Positions 1-9,465 of a stretch of DNA of 62,090 bases are shown here, one piece after another. Location of the stretch: assembly GCA_014238945.1 (NCBI GenBank), contig JABAAB010000048.1, forward strand, positions 1-62,090, written 5' to 3'. Source of the DNA: Lysobacterales bacterium (lineage in GTDB: Bacteria > Pseudomonadota > Gammaproteobacteria > Xanthomonadales > SZUA-36). The stretch's first letter is position 1. The number at the start of each line of letters is the position of its first letter. The notes beneath the pieces were generated by a model. That model made no database searches and had not been told where the DNA came from. It saw only the letters and a list, made by a program, of their open reading frames with translations. A program made the translations under genes and the position numbers.

Positions 1-125
1 GAATCTGAGGCGCTACATTCACGAACCATGTCGATATATCGCTGTTCGAAAATCCTCAGCGGAAGGTGGGCTCCGGGAAACAAGACAGTGTTCAGTGGAA
101 AGAGTGGTATTTCGGTTTTGATCAC
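1..125 (-). CDS. Lon N-terminal (LON substrate-binding) domain protein, partial
   Basis: Only the first ~41 codons lie in the window; the gene runs off the left edge. Read from a GTG at 125, the protein begins with a short polar stretch followed by IPLFPLNTVLFPG, LPLRIFEQRYIDMV, which is the classic opening of the Lon protease N-terminal substrate-binding domain (PF02190). Stand-alone proteins with this domain of about 190-220 residues are common in Proteobacteria and lack the ATPase and protease parts; whether this is one of those or full Lon cannot be told here. An AGGA about 8 nt before the GTG could be the ribosome site. Function of the stand-alone family is unknown, presumably peptide binding. 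Confidence 0.75.
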   Translation of the reverse strand, partial: MIKTEIPLFPLNTVLFPGAHLPLRIFEQRYIDMVRECSASD

Positions 126-243
126 AGCTATCCTGCCGCCACATTTATCCTTTGGAGTATAAATAATACTATCGACTGATTGTCAGGACTCCATATTTAT
201 TGGGGCTCAATACAGACGCCAATCGCCGAACATCCATTGCGGA

Positions 244-1797
244 CTAGCTTATCCAGTCTCTTGCTTTGGCTGCGTTCTCAAGCCCGGCGCGGTATGCGCT
301 GTTAAATGAGCCGTGGTCCGAGCGGGTGACGACCACACGCCCTACATCATTGGAGATGACAGGCAGAAGCTCACTGATGAATCCAGGTGAATTGCTGACC
401 CAGGAATGGGCCCGCAGCGGCAGCCTGATCTCCACCAGGTGATCGAGGCTTCCCGGGAAGATCTCTTCCATCCTTCGTGCTGAGCGCTGGCATTGTTCGA
501 CCACCCAGTTATCATCCAGCAGCATCGCCCGGTCCTCCGGTCTGTTGGTCCAGTCACAGGTGAGTACCTGGGGTGAATCCGGATCGGTATTTCCGGCATT
601 CCTGACCCAGTCTGCAGACAGGATATTGTTGATGGGCCCCCCGTTCATCCAGGTAATCAAAGCGTCGTCATAGATTCTGCGGTCATAGCAAAGATTCATG
701 ACTGAAATATCGTTGTAACTCATCTTGCCAATGGCCGCTTTTTGCTCTTCCGGCATGCCCTGAACAACATATCTGGCAATGTGTTTTTGACCACCCCAGA
801 TGCAGGTTTTGCATCTTATGGTATGTGGTCGGTTGGCCTGCAGGTAAGTGACATCGACATATTTCCCATCTTTGGTATTGGTCACGGAGACCACGAACGC
901 ACCCGTCCTGATCCGGTTGGCACCCTGGGCCCGCACACCGGTTTCGAGCGCTTCGGCCATCGGCGCCAACCCACCGGGCCAGGTTGCAGAACCATCGTAG
1001 TTACCCACATTTGCCATGGACACCAGTGCTGTGATCGCTGACATATGAGCCGGGTAACCGCCGACATCGGTGGGACAATAGGCGTCACACCACTCAAACA
1101 CTTCCCTGGGATAATGGTGATCAATGAGCCATTGTTCGAAACTCATGGTCTCTAATCTGAGCACTTCATCTTGCAGCGATGGTTCGGAAATATCTTCACC
1201 GTCATAAAGTTCACCCAGGCCCGGACGCAGGCGCGATTCCGCCTCAACACAGGCATTTCGAAAGCGATTAAATTCTGCCCGTATCGCCTGGTCAAAAGGA
1301 AGCTTGTCGAAGCCGGTCTGGTAGAAATCCGGAATGATCGTTGTGCCTGCGATGTAGCCGATATTGCTCTGAACAGGCGTGGGTTTGATTCCGAACTCTG
1401 AAGCCATAAAGTCGGTCAGGTCCGACCGGGTGCGCGTGTAAGCGGCTCCTTCGGTGAAATAGATACCGCGCCACTTCGAACGCTGGGCATTGCCACCACA
1501 CCTGGGTTCCTTCTCCAGGCAGACCACCTCGAGGTCCGGCAGGTGATAAGCCGAGACCAATGAATTCGGTCCGGCACCAACGATAACCACATCCTTGAAT
1601 TCTGTTGGGGGAGGCAGCGGGAACCGGTGACCATCGCGAATCATATGGGCTGGTCCCCGGACAATGTGTCTGCGATTGGTTCTAATTGGCGGTGTCGTGG
1701 GAGGTGACTCGGAATACACCCTTTCAAGCGGCAGACCCGTGGCGGCCATGCCTGCTCCCCCGACAATGACGGTTCGTATGAAATTGCGACGTTTCAT
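244..1797 (-). CDS. Tat-exported FAD-dependent oxidoreductase (amine oxidase/phytoene desaturase-like)
   Basis: 517 residues. The N-terminus KRRNFIRT followed by a Gly/Ala-rich hydrophobic stretch is a twin-arginine signal, so the protein is probably folded with its cofactor in the cytoplasm and exported to the periplasm. At about residues 69-100 there is a Rossmann FAD-binding segment (DVVIVGAGPNSLVSAYHL ending in an acidic residue, LEKE), followed by GGNAQ as in flavin amine oxidases. The C-terminal part contains a second NAD/FAD-type region ending in a conserved SDHG. Substrate cannot be assigned. It stands alone, with 250 nt of noncoding DNA between it and mpl; a 13-bp palindrome lies 37 nt upstream of the start. 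Family call is good, substrate unknown. Confidence 0.8.
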   Translation of the reverse strand: MKRRNFIRTVIVGGAGMAATGLPLERVYSESPPTTPPIRTNRRHIVRGPAHMIRDGHRFPLPPPTEFKDVVIVGAGPNSLVSAYHLPDLEVVCLEKEPRCGGNAQRSKWRGIYFTEGAAYTRTRSDLTDFMASEFGIKPTPVQSNIGYIAGTTIIPDFYQTGFDKLPFDQAIRAEFNRFRNACVEAESRLRPGLGELYDGEDISEPSLQDEVLRLETMSFEQWLIDHHYPREVFEWCDAYCPTDVGGYPAHMSAITALVSMANVGNYDGSATWPGGLAPMAEALETGVRAQGANRIRTGAFVVSVTNTKDGKYVDVTYLQANRPHTIRCKTCIWGGQKHIARYVVQGMPEEQKAAIGKMSYNDISVMNLCYDRRIYDDALITWMNGGPINNILSADWVRNAGNTDPDSPQVLTCDWTNRPEDRAMLLDDNWVVEQCQRSARRMEEIFPGSLDHLVEIRLPLRAHSWVSNSPGFISELLPVISNDVGRVVVTRSDHGSFNSAYRAGLENAAKARDWIS

Positions 1798-1833
1798 CTG
1801 AATTGGATTGACATCATGATCTTGTTCACCGTA

Positions 1834-1846
1834 GTAACCTGGTTAC
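1834..1846. promoter_or_regulatory. Perfect 13-bp palindrome upstream of FAD oxidoreductase
   Basis: GTAACCTGGTTAC reads the same on both strands apart from its central base (6-bp arms). It lies 37 nt before the start codon of the leftward FAD oxidoreductase gene, a plausible operator position. No regulator gene is adjacent, so the binding protein is unknown; chance occurrence is possible. Confidence 0.35.
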
Positions 1847-2051
1847 CCGGGAGTATAAAGTAGTTTGGCAGAAGAGTTTTCAACGCAGCACCAACGGCTC
1901 CGCTACGTGCCGGAACTGCTCGGAACCCGGAATGGCCAATGCCGGGATAGCGAACCGTCCGGGCTCCAAATTACTCGGTGTTTTTCAAGGCCAGGCGATC
2001 ACCAGGGATAGACTGGTGCAGGTTCGGAAAAAAGCTGAACTCTTACATTAA

Positions 2052-3410
2052 TTACAGCTGATTCACTGTCTCACTCATTCTTCGCGGTGCAGCCTCGAAG
2101 CCACCGTTGCTCATGAAAACCACGTGATCCCCCGCTTTTAACTGGTTGGTCATTTGCCGCAACAGATCATCGACCCTCGGAACAATTTTGCACCGGCCCT
2201 CCAGGGGCGCCAGTGCGACCTGAGGGTCCCAGTCAATACCTTCACCGGTCTTGAGCCACACATGGTCCGCCGCGATCAGAGCCGGACCCAGTTCATCTGC
2301 ATGAATCCCGGCCCTCATGGTATTGCTGCGTGGCTCGAGGGCCACCAGGATACGGGCATTGCCCACCTTTCTTCGCAGACCTTCCAGGGTCAGGCGAATG
2401 GCGGTGGGATGATGGGCAAAATCGTCATAAACATGAATGTCGTTTGCCTGCGCGATCAGTTCCATACGTCTTTTGACACCTTCGAACAATGAAAGCGCCT
2501 TGATCGCGGTTTTGGCAGGCACATCTGCGGCAACAGCCGCCGCCACAGCTGCACAGGCATTCAGGGCGTTATGCCGACCACAGTGTTGCCATTGCAGACT
2601 GCCTGCTACCTCATCTTTATGAATGAAGTTCAATTCAGTGCCATCGGGGCGCATCATCTCGACCTGCCAGTCGTGTCCGTCATCGAGCGCAAATCGCTGC
2701 AGCCGGCTCCAGCACCCGCGTGCCAGAACACCCTCAATATTTGAATCACCGCCATTGCTGATGATTGTGCCATTGCCCGGTATTGTGCGAACCAGGTGGT
2801 GGAACTGGGTTTCTATGGCAGCCAGGTCCGGAAATATGTCCGCATGGTCGTATTCCAGGTTGTTCAGTATTGTCACCTGTGGGCGGTAATGAACAAACTT
2901 GGAACGCTTGTCAAAAAATGCCGTATCGTATTCATCGGCTTCCACCACGAAGCTGCCGGTTCCCTCGCGGGCCGATAGATTGAAATTGTGCGGTACCCCA
3001 CCGATCATGAACCCCGGGTTCAACCCGGCAAACTCCAGTATCCAGGCCAACATGCTGGCCGTCGTTGTTTTACCGTGTGTACCGGCAACTGCGATCACAT
3101 TACGGTCACGAAGATAGTTTTCTCCGAGCCAGCGCGGACCGGAGGTATACTTCAGCCGTTCATTCAGGACATATTCGACCGCAGGGTTGCCCCTGCTCAA
3201 TGCATTGCCGATGATGACCAGGTCGGGGGCGTCCCTCAGTGGGTGGTTATCATAACCCTCATACAGATCAATACCCTCGCCCTCAAGCAGCGTACTCATG
3301 GGTGGGTAGGTGTGCTGGTCGGTGCCTGAAACCTGGTGACCCGCACGGCTTGCCAGTAGAGCCACACCGCCCATAAAGGTTCCGCAGGCGCCCAGGATAT
3401 GAATTCTCAT
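2052..3410 (-). CDS. mpl: UDP-N-acetylmuramate:L-alanyl-gamma-D-glutamyl-meso-diaminopimelate ligase
   Basis: 452 residues, normal for Mpl. This cytoplasmic Mur ligase joins the recycled tripeptide L-Ala-gamma-D-Glu-meso-DAP to UDP-MurNAc with ATP, returning old cell-wall peptide to peptidoglycan synthesis. Visible: N-terminal Rossmann-like MRIHILGACGTFMGG, the ATP P-loop GTHGKTTT at about residues 110-117, the central-domain EADEYDTAFFD segment, and the C-terminal domain with YDDFAHHPTAI. The EADEYDTAFFDKRSKF stretch is typical of Mpl rather than MurC. The start ATG overlaps the stop of the upstream membrane-protein gene by 4 nt (ATGA), implying translational coupling. Confidence is high. 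Confidence 0.95.
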   Translation of the reverse strand: MRIHILGACGTFMGGVALLASRAGHQVSGTDQHTYPPMSTLLEGEGIDLYEGYDNHPLRDAPDLVIIGNALSRGNPAVEYVLNERLKYTSGPRWLGENYLRDRNVIAVAGTHGKTTTASMLAWILEFAGLNPGFMIGGVPHNFNLSAREGTGSFVVEADEYDTAFFDKRSKFVHYRPQVTILNNLEYDHADIFPDLAAIETQFHHLVRTIPGNGTIISNGGDSNIEGVLARGCWSRLQRFALDDGHDWQVEMMRPDGTELNFIHKDEVAGSLQWQHCGRHNALNACAAVAAAVAADVPAKTAIKALSLFEGVKRRMELIAQANDIHVYDDFAHHPTAIRLTLEGLRRKVGNARILVALEPRSNTMRAGIHADELGPALIAADHVWLKTGEGIDWDPQVALAPLEGRCKIVPRVDDLLRQMTNQLKAGDHVVFMSNGGFEAAPRRMSETVNQL

Positions 3411-3904
3411 ATCTGCAAAAACAACATTTCGATAAATACATAGCTGACAGCCAACGTGAGGACAGTAATCAGCATCCCCACCGACAGTGTCACCGACAGG
3501 GCATGCCGATAGATATGGGCGTCCACGAACAGACTCCAGATAAAGATGCCAAACCAGAGGGTGGCCAACTCAGGTTGGTTGACGTTGGGATCGGACTGGC
3601 TTAGCAAACCCCAGGTGACCAGGTTGAAAATTATCCCCACGCTTACAAGCGCACTGAGTGTCTGGGTAAATCGTTCCGGGTGACGTCGCCAGAGTAACAG
3701 ACCCGCCAGCACAACCAGTTGCAGGCTGATGGCAATCAGTGACTTGGCAGCAGCTTGTTCGTCATCGAGTTGAGCTCCGTTAACCAGGTTTTGCAGCAGG
3801 TAAATCGCCAGCAAGGTGATGGTGATCCGCCAGGAGGCAGGAAAATGTTGTGGGCCACCACGCAGACGCAACAATTTAGCCAGGTTGATCAACAACTCAG
3901 ACAT
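3407..3904 (-). CDS. Small multi-pass inner-membrane protein, unknown function
   Basis: 165 residues from the ATG at 3904 (MSELLINLAKLL); an in-frame extension upstream is possible but gives a polar tail without obvious ribosome site. Hydrophobic stretches suggest about four membrane helices: around SWRITITLLAIYLLQNLV, LIAISLQLVVLAGLLLW, LSALVSVGIIFNLVTWGLL and the C-terminal VTLSVGMLITVLTLAVSYVFI. It resembles in layout the small Yip1-like/unknown membrane proteins of Gammaproteobacteria but I do not recognise a specific family. Its last 4 nt overlap mpl, so the two are co-expressed; a role at the cell envelope is only an inference from this. Confidence 0.7.
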   Translation of the reverse strand: MSELLINLAKLLRLRGGPQHFPASWRITITLLAIYLLQNLVNGAQLDDEQAAAKSLIAISLQLVVLAGLLLWRRHPERFTQTLSALVSVGIIFNLVTWGLLSQSDPNVNQPELATLWFGIFIWSLFVDAHIYRHALSVTLSVGMLITVLTLAVSYVFIEMLFLQI

Positions 3905-4073
3905 TGAAGACCTGGTCCAACCCGTTATTTGCACAGTTAATCATTTTATCGTTCACGGTGTTAAAACCACCTGGCGAGATGCCATTGTTGCTGAACAAGA
4001 GTCATGGATGTTGAATATCTGGGTGCTCCCCGAAATCAAGAAAATGGAAGGCCGGTACACCGCTATGACTTAC

Positions 4074-4664
4074 TCATCCTGGTGTTTCAGTGGCCGGGTG
4101 ATATATCTCAAAAGCACTGAGGATTCGCTGTTGTACTTCCTCTATGCTGCCTTCGCCCAGCACACAGGTCAACAGTCCACGTTCGGCATAATATTCTGCA
4201 ACCGGTGCAGTTTGCTCCCGGTATACCTTCATGCGGTTTCGCACGATATCTTCGCTGTCATCACTGCGACCTTCCTCTTTGGCCCGTTTGGCAATGCGCC
4301 GGATGATGGTCTCTGTATCACCATCCAGTAATATGGCTTCATCGACGGGTTGTCCAAGCTGGTCCAGAACTTCATCCAGTGATTTGGCTTGTGCCAGGTT
4401 ACGCGGGTAGCCATCAAGAATAAATCCACCGCTTGCGTTTTCCTCAGTGAGCCTGTCCTTGAGAAGGCCCAGTATGAGGTCATCGGAAACCAGGTTACCC
4501 CGGTCCATGATGGCTTTTGCCTTCAGACCCAGTTCTGTACCCTCTTGTGCCGCACTCCTGAGCAGAACCCCGGTCGAAATGTGGGGTATGCCCAATCGTT
4601 CAACCAGCAAGGTTGCCTGGGTTCCTTTACCGGAACCCGGCGCGCCCAACATTACAATTCGCAT
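4074..4664 (-). CDS. adk: Adenylate kinase, short form
   Basis: 196 residues. Catalyses ATP + AMP = 2 ADP in the cytoplasm. Visible are the P-loop GAPGSGKGTQ at residues 7-16, HISTG and the NMP-binding region, DGYPRN (the usual DGFPR motif with Tyr for Phe) at about residues 84-89, and RRIAKRAKEEGRSDDSEDIVRNR, where the LID is reduced to a short loop. The long zinc- or hydrogen-bond-type LID of E. coli Adk (214 residues) is absent, so this belongs to the short-LID class seen in eukaryotic cytosolic enzymes and many Proteobacteria. GGGAA lies shortly before the start. It is divergent from the PPi-phosphofructokinase gene. Confidence is high. Confidence 0.93.
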   Translation of the reverse strand: MRIVMLGAPGSGKGTQATLLVERLGIPHISTGVLLRSAAQEGTELGLKAKAIMDRGNLVSDDLILGLLKDRLTEENASGGFILDGYPRNLAQAKSLDEVLDQLGQPVDEAILLDGDTETIIRRIAKRAKEEGRSDDSEDIVRNRMKVYREQTAPVAEYYAERGLLTCVLGEGSIEEVQQRILSAFEIYHPATETPG

Positions 4665-4792
4665 TTGACGGTTCCCGTCATTTAAAATAGGCGCTAACGC
4701 TAACCGCTCAATCCAACTAAGTCAATGTGCCCAGGAACTCTGCCGGCCACACTAAACAGGAACGCTGAACAGCGGAAATTCGAGGGAAACTT

Positions 4793-6055
4793 ATGCAAAA
4801 GAAGAATCTGTTGTATGCCCAGTCCGGGGGCGTCACACCGGTTATCAATGCCACGGCCTGTGGACTGATTGAAACCGCCCGACAAAACAACGACAAACTG
4901 GGCAAGGTTTATGCGGGCAAGGACGGCATTATCGGCATCCTCAATGAGGAGTTGATCGATACCAGCAAGGAAAGTAAAGCGGATATTGCCGCCTTGCGTC
5001 ATACACCCGGCGGTGCATTTGGTTCGTGCCGGTTCAAACTCAAGGGAATGGATGAGAGTCGGGCGCAATATGAGCGTCTGATCGAAGTGTTCAAAGCACA
5101 TAACATCGGTTATTTCTTTTATAACGGTGGTGGTGATTCTGCCGACACGGCCCACAAGGTTTCTCAGATTGGCCAAAAACTGGGCTTTCCAGTGCAATGT
5201 ATCGGTGTACCCAAGACCATTGACAACGACCTGCCGATTACCGACAACTGTCCAGGTTTTGGTTCGGTGGCCAAGTATGTTGCGGTCTCAATAACGGAAG
5301 CGAGCCTGGATGTCGAATCCATGTCATCCAGTTCCACCAAGGTATTCGTTCTCGAGGTGATGGGTCGCCATGCTGGCTGGCTGGCCGCTGCCGGTGGTCT
5401 CGCCCGGCGCGAGAAAGATGACCCGCCGCATGTCATTTTGTTTCCAGAGATCATTCTCGACGAGGAGGCGTTTCTGAGCAAAGTGGAGCGGGCCGTTAAC
5501 ACCCATGGTTACTGCTCAATCGTGGTTTCAGAGGGTGTAAAAAACCAACAGGGACAATTCCTGGCAGACTCAGGGTTGAGAGATGCATTTGGTCATGCCC
5601 AGTTGGGCGGTGTTGCACCGGTCGTGGCTGGCATGGTGACCAATGCACTGGGGTACAAGCACCATTGGGCGGTGTCAGACTACCTGCAACGGTCAGCCCG
5701 TCACGTGGCCTCAAAAACAGACGTGGAACAGGCCTATGCCATGGGCAAGGCGGCGGTACAACTCGCCCTGCAGGGCAAATCAGGTGTCATGCCGATCGTG
5801 GTAAGAACCTCCGATCAGCCTTATCGGTGGGAGGTTGGCGAAGCATCGCTGGCCAAGGTAGCCAACCAGGAAAAGATGATGCCGAGGAGTTTTATCTCCA
5901 AAGACGGGTTTGATATCACCGCTGCAGCGCGGCGCTATCTTGAGCCATTGATCCGGGGGGAGGACTATCCGCCCTATGACCGCCATGGTTTGCCGAAGTA
6001 TGTGCGTTTGCAAAATATCCTGGTCAAGAAAAAACTTCCGGGGTTCGAAATTTGA
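4793..6055 (+). CDS. pfp: Pyrophosphate-dependent 6-phosphofructokinase
   Basis: 420 residues. Interconverts fructose 6-phosphate and fructose 1,6-bisphosphate using pyrophosphate instead of ATP, so the step is reversible and serves both glycolysis and gluconeogenesis. Two residues decide the phosphoryl donor: Asp115 in NGGGDS (111-116), where ATP enzymes have Gly, and Lys141 in PKTIDND (140-146), where ATP enzymes have PGTIDND. Both are PPi-type. The glycine before Asp115 replaces the usual first Asp (GGDD), as in one subgroup of long PPi-PFKs. MGRHAGWLAAAGGLA follows as the sugar-phosphate motif. GAGGG sits 7 nt before the ATG. The next gene is the membrane pyrophosphatase, linking both to PPi. 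Confidence 0.93.
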   Translation: MQKKNLLYAQSGGVTPVINATACGLIETARQNNDKLGKVYAGKDGIIGILNEELIDTSKESKADIAALRHTPGGAFGSCRFKLKGMDESRAQYERLIEVFKAHNIGYFFYNGGGDSADTAHKVSQIGQKLGFPVQCIGVPKTIDNDLPITDNCPGFGSVAKYVAVSITEASLDVESMSSSSTKVFVLEVMGRHAGWLAAAGGLARREKDDPPHVILFPEIILDEEAFLSKVERAVNTHGYCSIVVSEGVKNQQGQFLADSGLRDAFGHAQLGGVAPVVAGMVTNALGYKHHWAVSDYLQRSARHVASKTDVEQAYAMGKAAVQLALQGKSGVMPIVVRTSDQPYRWEVGEASLAKVANQEKMMPRSFISKDGFDITAAARRYLEPLIRGEDYPPYDRHGLPKYVRLQNILVKKKLPGFEI

Positions 6056-6411
6056 AGGGCCTGGCAACGGTCTGGGAATGACCAGTGGATGAAGGCGGAT
6101 GTTTCGCAGGTATTGATTTTCCAAACCGGGACGCTGGGGGTTTGTCCTGAGGTTTACCGGTTCCGGTTGGAATAATTACGGGTTAAACATGATCAAACCG
6201 GGGGGGTGTAATTCACCGGGTTCAGCGGAGTGTTTAATCCCGATTTCCTTACGCAGCGCGAATTCTGTTGGAGCAATATAGGTTCTGGCTCCTGTTTTTG
6301 GCTTTGTGTCACTGTTTTTCAAAGGATTTGTGGTACTATAGCGCGCTTTTCTTTTAGCGGGCAGCGTGCTGCACGCAATGAGTTGACCGAAATAATTTGA
6401 GGGAGATAGAA
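6056..6411 (+). other. 356-nt gap between pfp and hppA
   Basis: No gene is visible here. The right half contains a likely extended -10 promoter for hppA (6331-6339). The left half holds G-rich runs (around 6130 and 6200) but no convincing terminator or RNA structure. Confidence 0.6.
6331..6339 (+). promoter_or_regulatory. Extended -10 promoter for hppA
   Basis: TGGTACTAT combines an extended TGn element with a near-consensus -10 hexamer (TACTAT). Upstream, CTGTTT at 6312-6317 gives a weak -35 with 16-bp spacing. The start would lie near 6346, giving a leader of about 65 nt before the hppA ATG at 6412, which is preceded by GAGGGAG. Confidence 0.5.
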
Positions 6412-8427
6412 ATGGATAGTGGTACGGCGTTGTGGTTGGCGATGGGCGCGTCCCTGCTGGCGGTACTTTACGGCATTTTAATGGCCAGGTGGATTGTCAA
6501 ACAATCGCCAGGCAATGAAAAGATGCAGGAAATTTCCAATGCGATCACCGAGGGCGCAAATGCCTATATGAATCGGCAGTACGCGACCATCGGTATGGTG
6601 GGTGTGGTTCTGTTCGTGATCGTGGGTTACTTCATCGGCTTGGCTTCAGCCATCGGATTTGCCATCGGTGCCATATTCTCAGCACTGGCCGGCTATATCG
6701 GCATGTATGTTTCGGTACGGGCCAACGTGCGAACCGCAGAAGCGGCCCGCTCAGGTGTTGCCCCTGCGCTGAATATCGCTTTTCGCGGCGGCGCCATCAC
6801 CGGCCTGCTGGTGGTTGGTCTGGGTTTGCTGGGCACAGCAGGATACTACGCCATATTGTTGCACCAGGGGTTTGGCAGTGAAGACGCCATCCATGCTCTG
6901 GTTGGACTGGCCTTTGGCGGTTCATTAATTTCCATATTTGCAAGACTTGGTGGCGGAATCTTCACCAAGGGTGCGGATGTGGGTGCCGATCTGGTGGGCA
7001 AGGTTGAAGCCGGGATTCCCGAGGACGACCCACGCAATCCGGGGGTCATTGCCGATAACGTGGGTGACAATGTCGGTGATTGCGCTGGTATGGCGGCTGA
7101 CCTGTTTGAAACCTACGCAGTTACCCTGATTGCGACCATGCTGCTGGGCAGCCTGATGGCCGAATCACTGGGTGTCAATGCCGTCATGTACCCGATGGTG
7201 CTGGGCGGACTGTCCATTATTGCTTCTGTTATCGGTACCTTTTTTGTCAAGGCGGGTAAGAGCGGGTCCATCATGGGTGCTTTGTACAAGGGTGTGATCG
7301 TTTCCGGCATTCTGGCTGCCGCTGCGTTTTACTACCCGTCAGTGATCATGATGGGTGAACAGGGTCTGAACCTGTATTATTCGGCTCTGATTGGTCTGGT
7401 ATTGACTGCGGCCATGGTGTTTATCACGGAGTACTACACCGGTACCGATTATAGTCCGGTCAAAAAAATTGCGGCCGCATCCACCACCGGTGACGCCACC
7501 AATATCATCGCCGGTCTGGGTATTGCGATGAAATCCACCGCTCTGCCGGTTCTTGCGGTCTGCGCCTCCATCTGGGGTGCTTATCACTTTGCCGGCTTGT
7601 ATGGTATTGCCATCGCGGCCACTGCCATGCTTTCGATGACCGGTATGATCGTTGCCCTGGACGCCTTTGGGCCCATTACCGACAACGCCGGTGGTATCGC
7701 CGAAATGGCCAATTTGCCGGAAGATGTTCGCAAGACTACCGACGCACTGGACGCCGTGGGTAACACCACCAAGGCGGTTACCAAGGGTTATGCCATTGGT
7801 TCGGCCGGTCTCGCTGCACTGGTGCTGTTTGCCGATTACACCAATAGCCTGGCCAAGGCCGGCCATGTAAATTTGACCTTTGACCTGTCAAACCACTACG
7901 TCATTATCGGTCTGTTTATTGGCGGCATGGTGCCCTTTTTGTTCGGTGCCATGGCCATGGAGGCCGTGGGACGTGCCGCCGCGTCAGTGGTTGAAGAGGT
8001 GCGTCGCCAATTCCGTGAAATCGAGGGCATTATGGAGGGAACCGCTAAGCCGGATTATTCCCGTGCCGTGGATCTGCTGACCAAGGCGGCCATCAAGGAA
8101 ATGATTGTCCCGTCCCTGTTGCCCCTGCTGGTACCGATCGTGGTCGGTGTTTTGCTGGGTCCCCAGGCACTGGGTGGTCTGCTGGTAGGTACCATTGTCA
8201 CCGGTCTGTTCGTGGCCATTTCCATGACCACCGGTGGTGGTGCCTGGGATAACGCCAAGAAATACATCGAAGATGGCCATCATGGCGGCAAGGGCACACC
8301 AGCGCATGCTGCAGCGATTACCGGTGATACAGTGGGTGACCCCTACAAGGATACCGCCGGTCCTGCGATCAATCCGTTGATCAAAATCATCAACATCGTT
8401 GCCCTGTTGGCGGTGCCGTTGTTGTAA
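6412..8427 (+). CDS. hppA: K+-independent H+-translocating membrane pyrophosphatase
   Basis: 671 residues from the ATG at 6412 (GAGGGAG just upstream; a TTG five codons earlier lies inside this ribosome site and is rejected). An integral membrane pump of about 16 helices that couples PPi hydrolysis to ion export. The substrate loop is seen as [20 protein letters not shown] and the [19 protein letters not shown] segment, with later [13 protein letters not shown] and [17 protein letters not shown]. The residue pair that sets potassium need is Lys454 and Thr457 in [17 protein letters not shown]+-dependent enzymes have Ala and Gly/Thr there, so this is a K+-independent proton pump by the established rule. 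It follows pfp, together forming a pyrophosphate module. A strong terminator follows at 8467. Confidence 0.95.
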   Translation: MDSGTALWLAMGASLLAVLYGILMARWIVKQSPGNEKMQEISNAITEGANAYMNRQYATIGMVGVVLFVIVGYFIGLASAIGFAIGAIFSALAGYIGMYVSVRANVRTAEAARSGVAPALNIAFRGGAITGLLVVGLGLLGTAGYYAILLHQGFGSEDAIHALVGLAFGGSLISIFARLGGGIFTKGADVGADLVGKVEAGIPEDDPRNPGVIADNVGDNVGDCAGMAADLFETYAVTLIATMLLGSLMAESLGVNAVMYPMVLGGLSIIASVIGTFFVKAGKSGSIMGALYKGVIVSGILAAAAFYYPSVIMMGEQGLNLYYSALIGLVLTAAMVFITEYYTGTDYSPVKKIAAASTTGDATNIIAGLGIAMKSTALPVLAVCASIWGAYHFAGLYGIAIAATAMLSMTGMIVALDAFGPITDNAGGIAEMANLPEDVRKTTDALDAVGNTTKAVTKGYAIGSAGLAALVLFADYTNSLAKAGHVNLTFDLSNHYVIIGLFIGGMVPFLFGAMAMEAVGRAAASVVEEVRRQFREIEGIMEGTAKPDYSRAVDLLTKAAIKEMIVPSLLPLLVPIVVGVLLGPQALGGLLVGTIVTGLFVAISMTTGGGAWDNAKKYIEDGHHGGKGTPAHAAAITGDTVGDPYKDTAGPAINPLIKIINIVALLAVPLL

Positions 8428-8466
8428 TGGTTATTGTCCGGCATTAGCCGGGGTGGAAGATTAAAG

Positions 8467-8504
8467 AACGCTGGTCCAGTTAACAGGGACCAGCGTTTTT
8501 TTTT
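8467..8504 (+). terminator. Rho-independent terminator after hppA
   Basis: An 11-bp GC-rich stem (AACGCTGGTCC pairing with GGACCAGCGTT, 9-nt loop) is followed by a run of nine T. It is 40 nt past the hppA stop. Confidence 0.9.
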
Positions 8505-8663
8505 CCGCTACAATTTCCAGGCTTTGCAGACAGGTAATACGTGGGCCGCCCTGCCCCGTTTTGTGTTCAGACCGGGCGATGCTGGTACAGGCCAACTTGC
8601 CTATATCACCAGGGCTAAAACACATGGATATTGAAAAGTTTTTGGGAATCCGCCGGCTAGAAT

Positions 8664-9392
8664 CTACGTTTGCCCCGGGGGCGTCCGGTAAGCATCGACC
8701 AGTTCAATCATGCGTTGACGACCAAAGCTTGCGTAATGACCACAGTGAAAAGTTTCACCCGGCAGTTCCCTGAGTCTTGCCAGGGTCTCACGGTAAACTT
8801 CCCGGTCAGAGTGATACAGCGTGTCCAGCAGTTCGCCGTCATACAGTACATCACCCGTGAACATGGTCTTGCTGGCTGCTTCATAAAGACAGACAGACCC
8901 CGGAGAATGGCCCGGCATATGAAAAACCCTGAAAACACGGTCGCCAAGATCGATTACATCAGCCTCGTTGATCAACCGTGTTGGTGCTGCAGGTTGCACT
9001 GTATAGCTATCCAGTGTGAACGCGGCAAAAGGCAATGCATCAAAATGGTTTTGTAGTGAAACTTGCTGGCGATATTCGGTCCACACGGTATTTTGACCAT
9101 CGGGACTGTCCAGTACATGGGCTTCCAGTGGGTGACATAAGCGCTGTTCAAATTCGTGATGACATCCAATGTGATCAAAATGGGTATGTGAAGCAACGGC
9201 CAGCACTTCGCGCCCTGCCAAAGCGGTGATCGAGGCCCGCAATGAAACCACACCCAGACCGGAATCGATCAGCATATCCCTTTGTCTGCCCCGGATATGC
9301 CAGATATTGCAGCGCAGATCGGGGTGTACATGGGTCTCACGAATCAGCGTTACGCGATCGGCCTGGTCTATCGTTTCATACCAATTTTCCAT
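8664..9392 (-). CDS. Metallo-beta-lactamase-fold hydrolase
   Basis: 242 residues from the ATG at 9392. It carries the metal-binding signature HTHFDH (S-H-x-H-x-D-H-I-G) in the first third, a later HMPGHSPGS with the next metal His, FTGDVLYDG with the bridging Asp, and a terminal HCGHYASFG, all in the order expected of class B-fold hydrolases such as glyoxalase II-like proteins. No signal peptide, so cytoplasmic. The substrate is not evident; LIDSGLG at the start of the fold is typical of thioesterase-like or general MBL members. It is transcribed toward hppA and ends past the hppA terminator. Family call is safe, reaction unknown. Confidence 0.85.
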   Translation of the reverse strand: MENWYETIDQADRVTLIRETHVHPDLRCNIWHIRGRQRDMLIDSGLGVVSLRASITALAGREVLAVASHTHFDHIGCHHEFEQRLCHPLEAHVLDSPDGQNTVWTEYRQQVSLQNHFDALPFAAFTLDSYTVQPAAPTRLINEADVIDLGDRVFRVFHMPGHSPGSVCLYEAASKTMFTGDVLYDGELLDTLYHSDREVYRETLARLRELPGETFHCGHYASFGRQRMIELVDAYRTPPGQT

Positions 9393-9465
9393 CAATTCAC
9401 AACGGACCCTGGAAACTGCGAGGATGGCGTGACATCTTGATCAACAAGTTCGTCAAAGCCAATTT

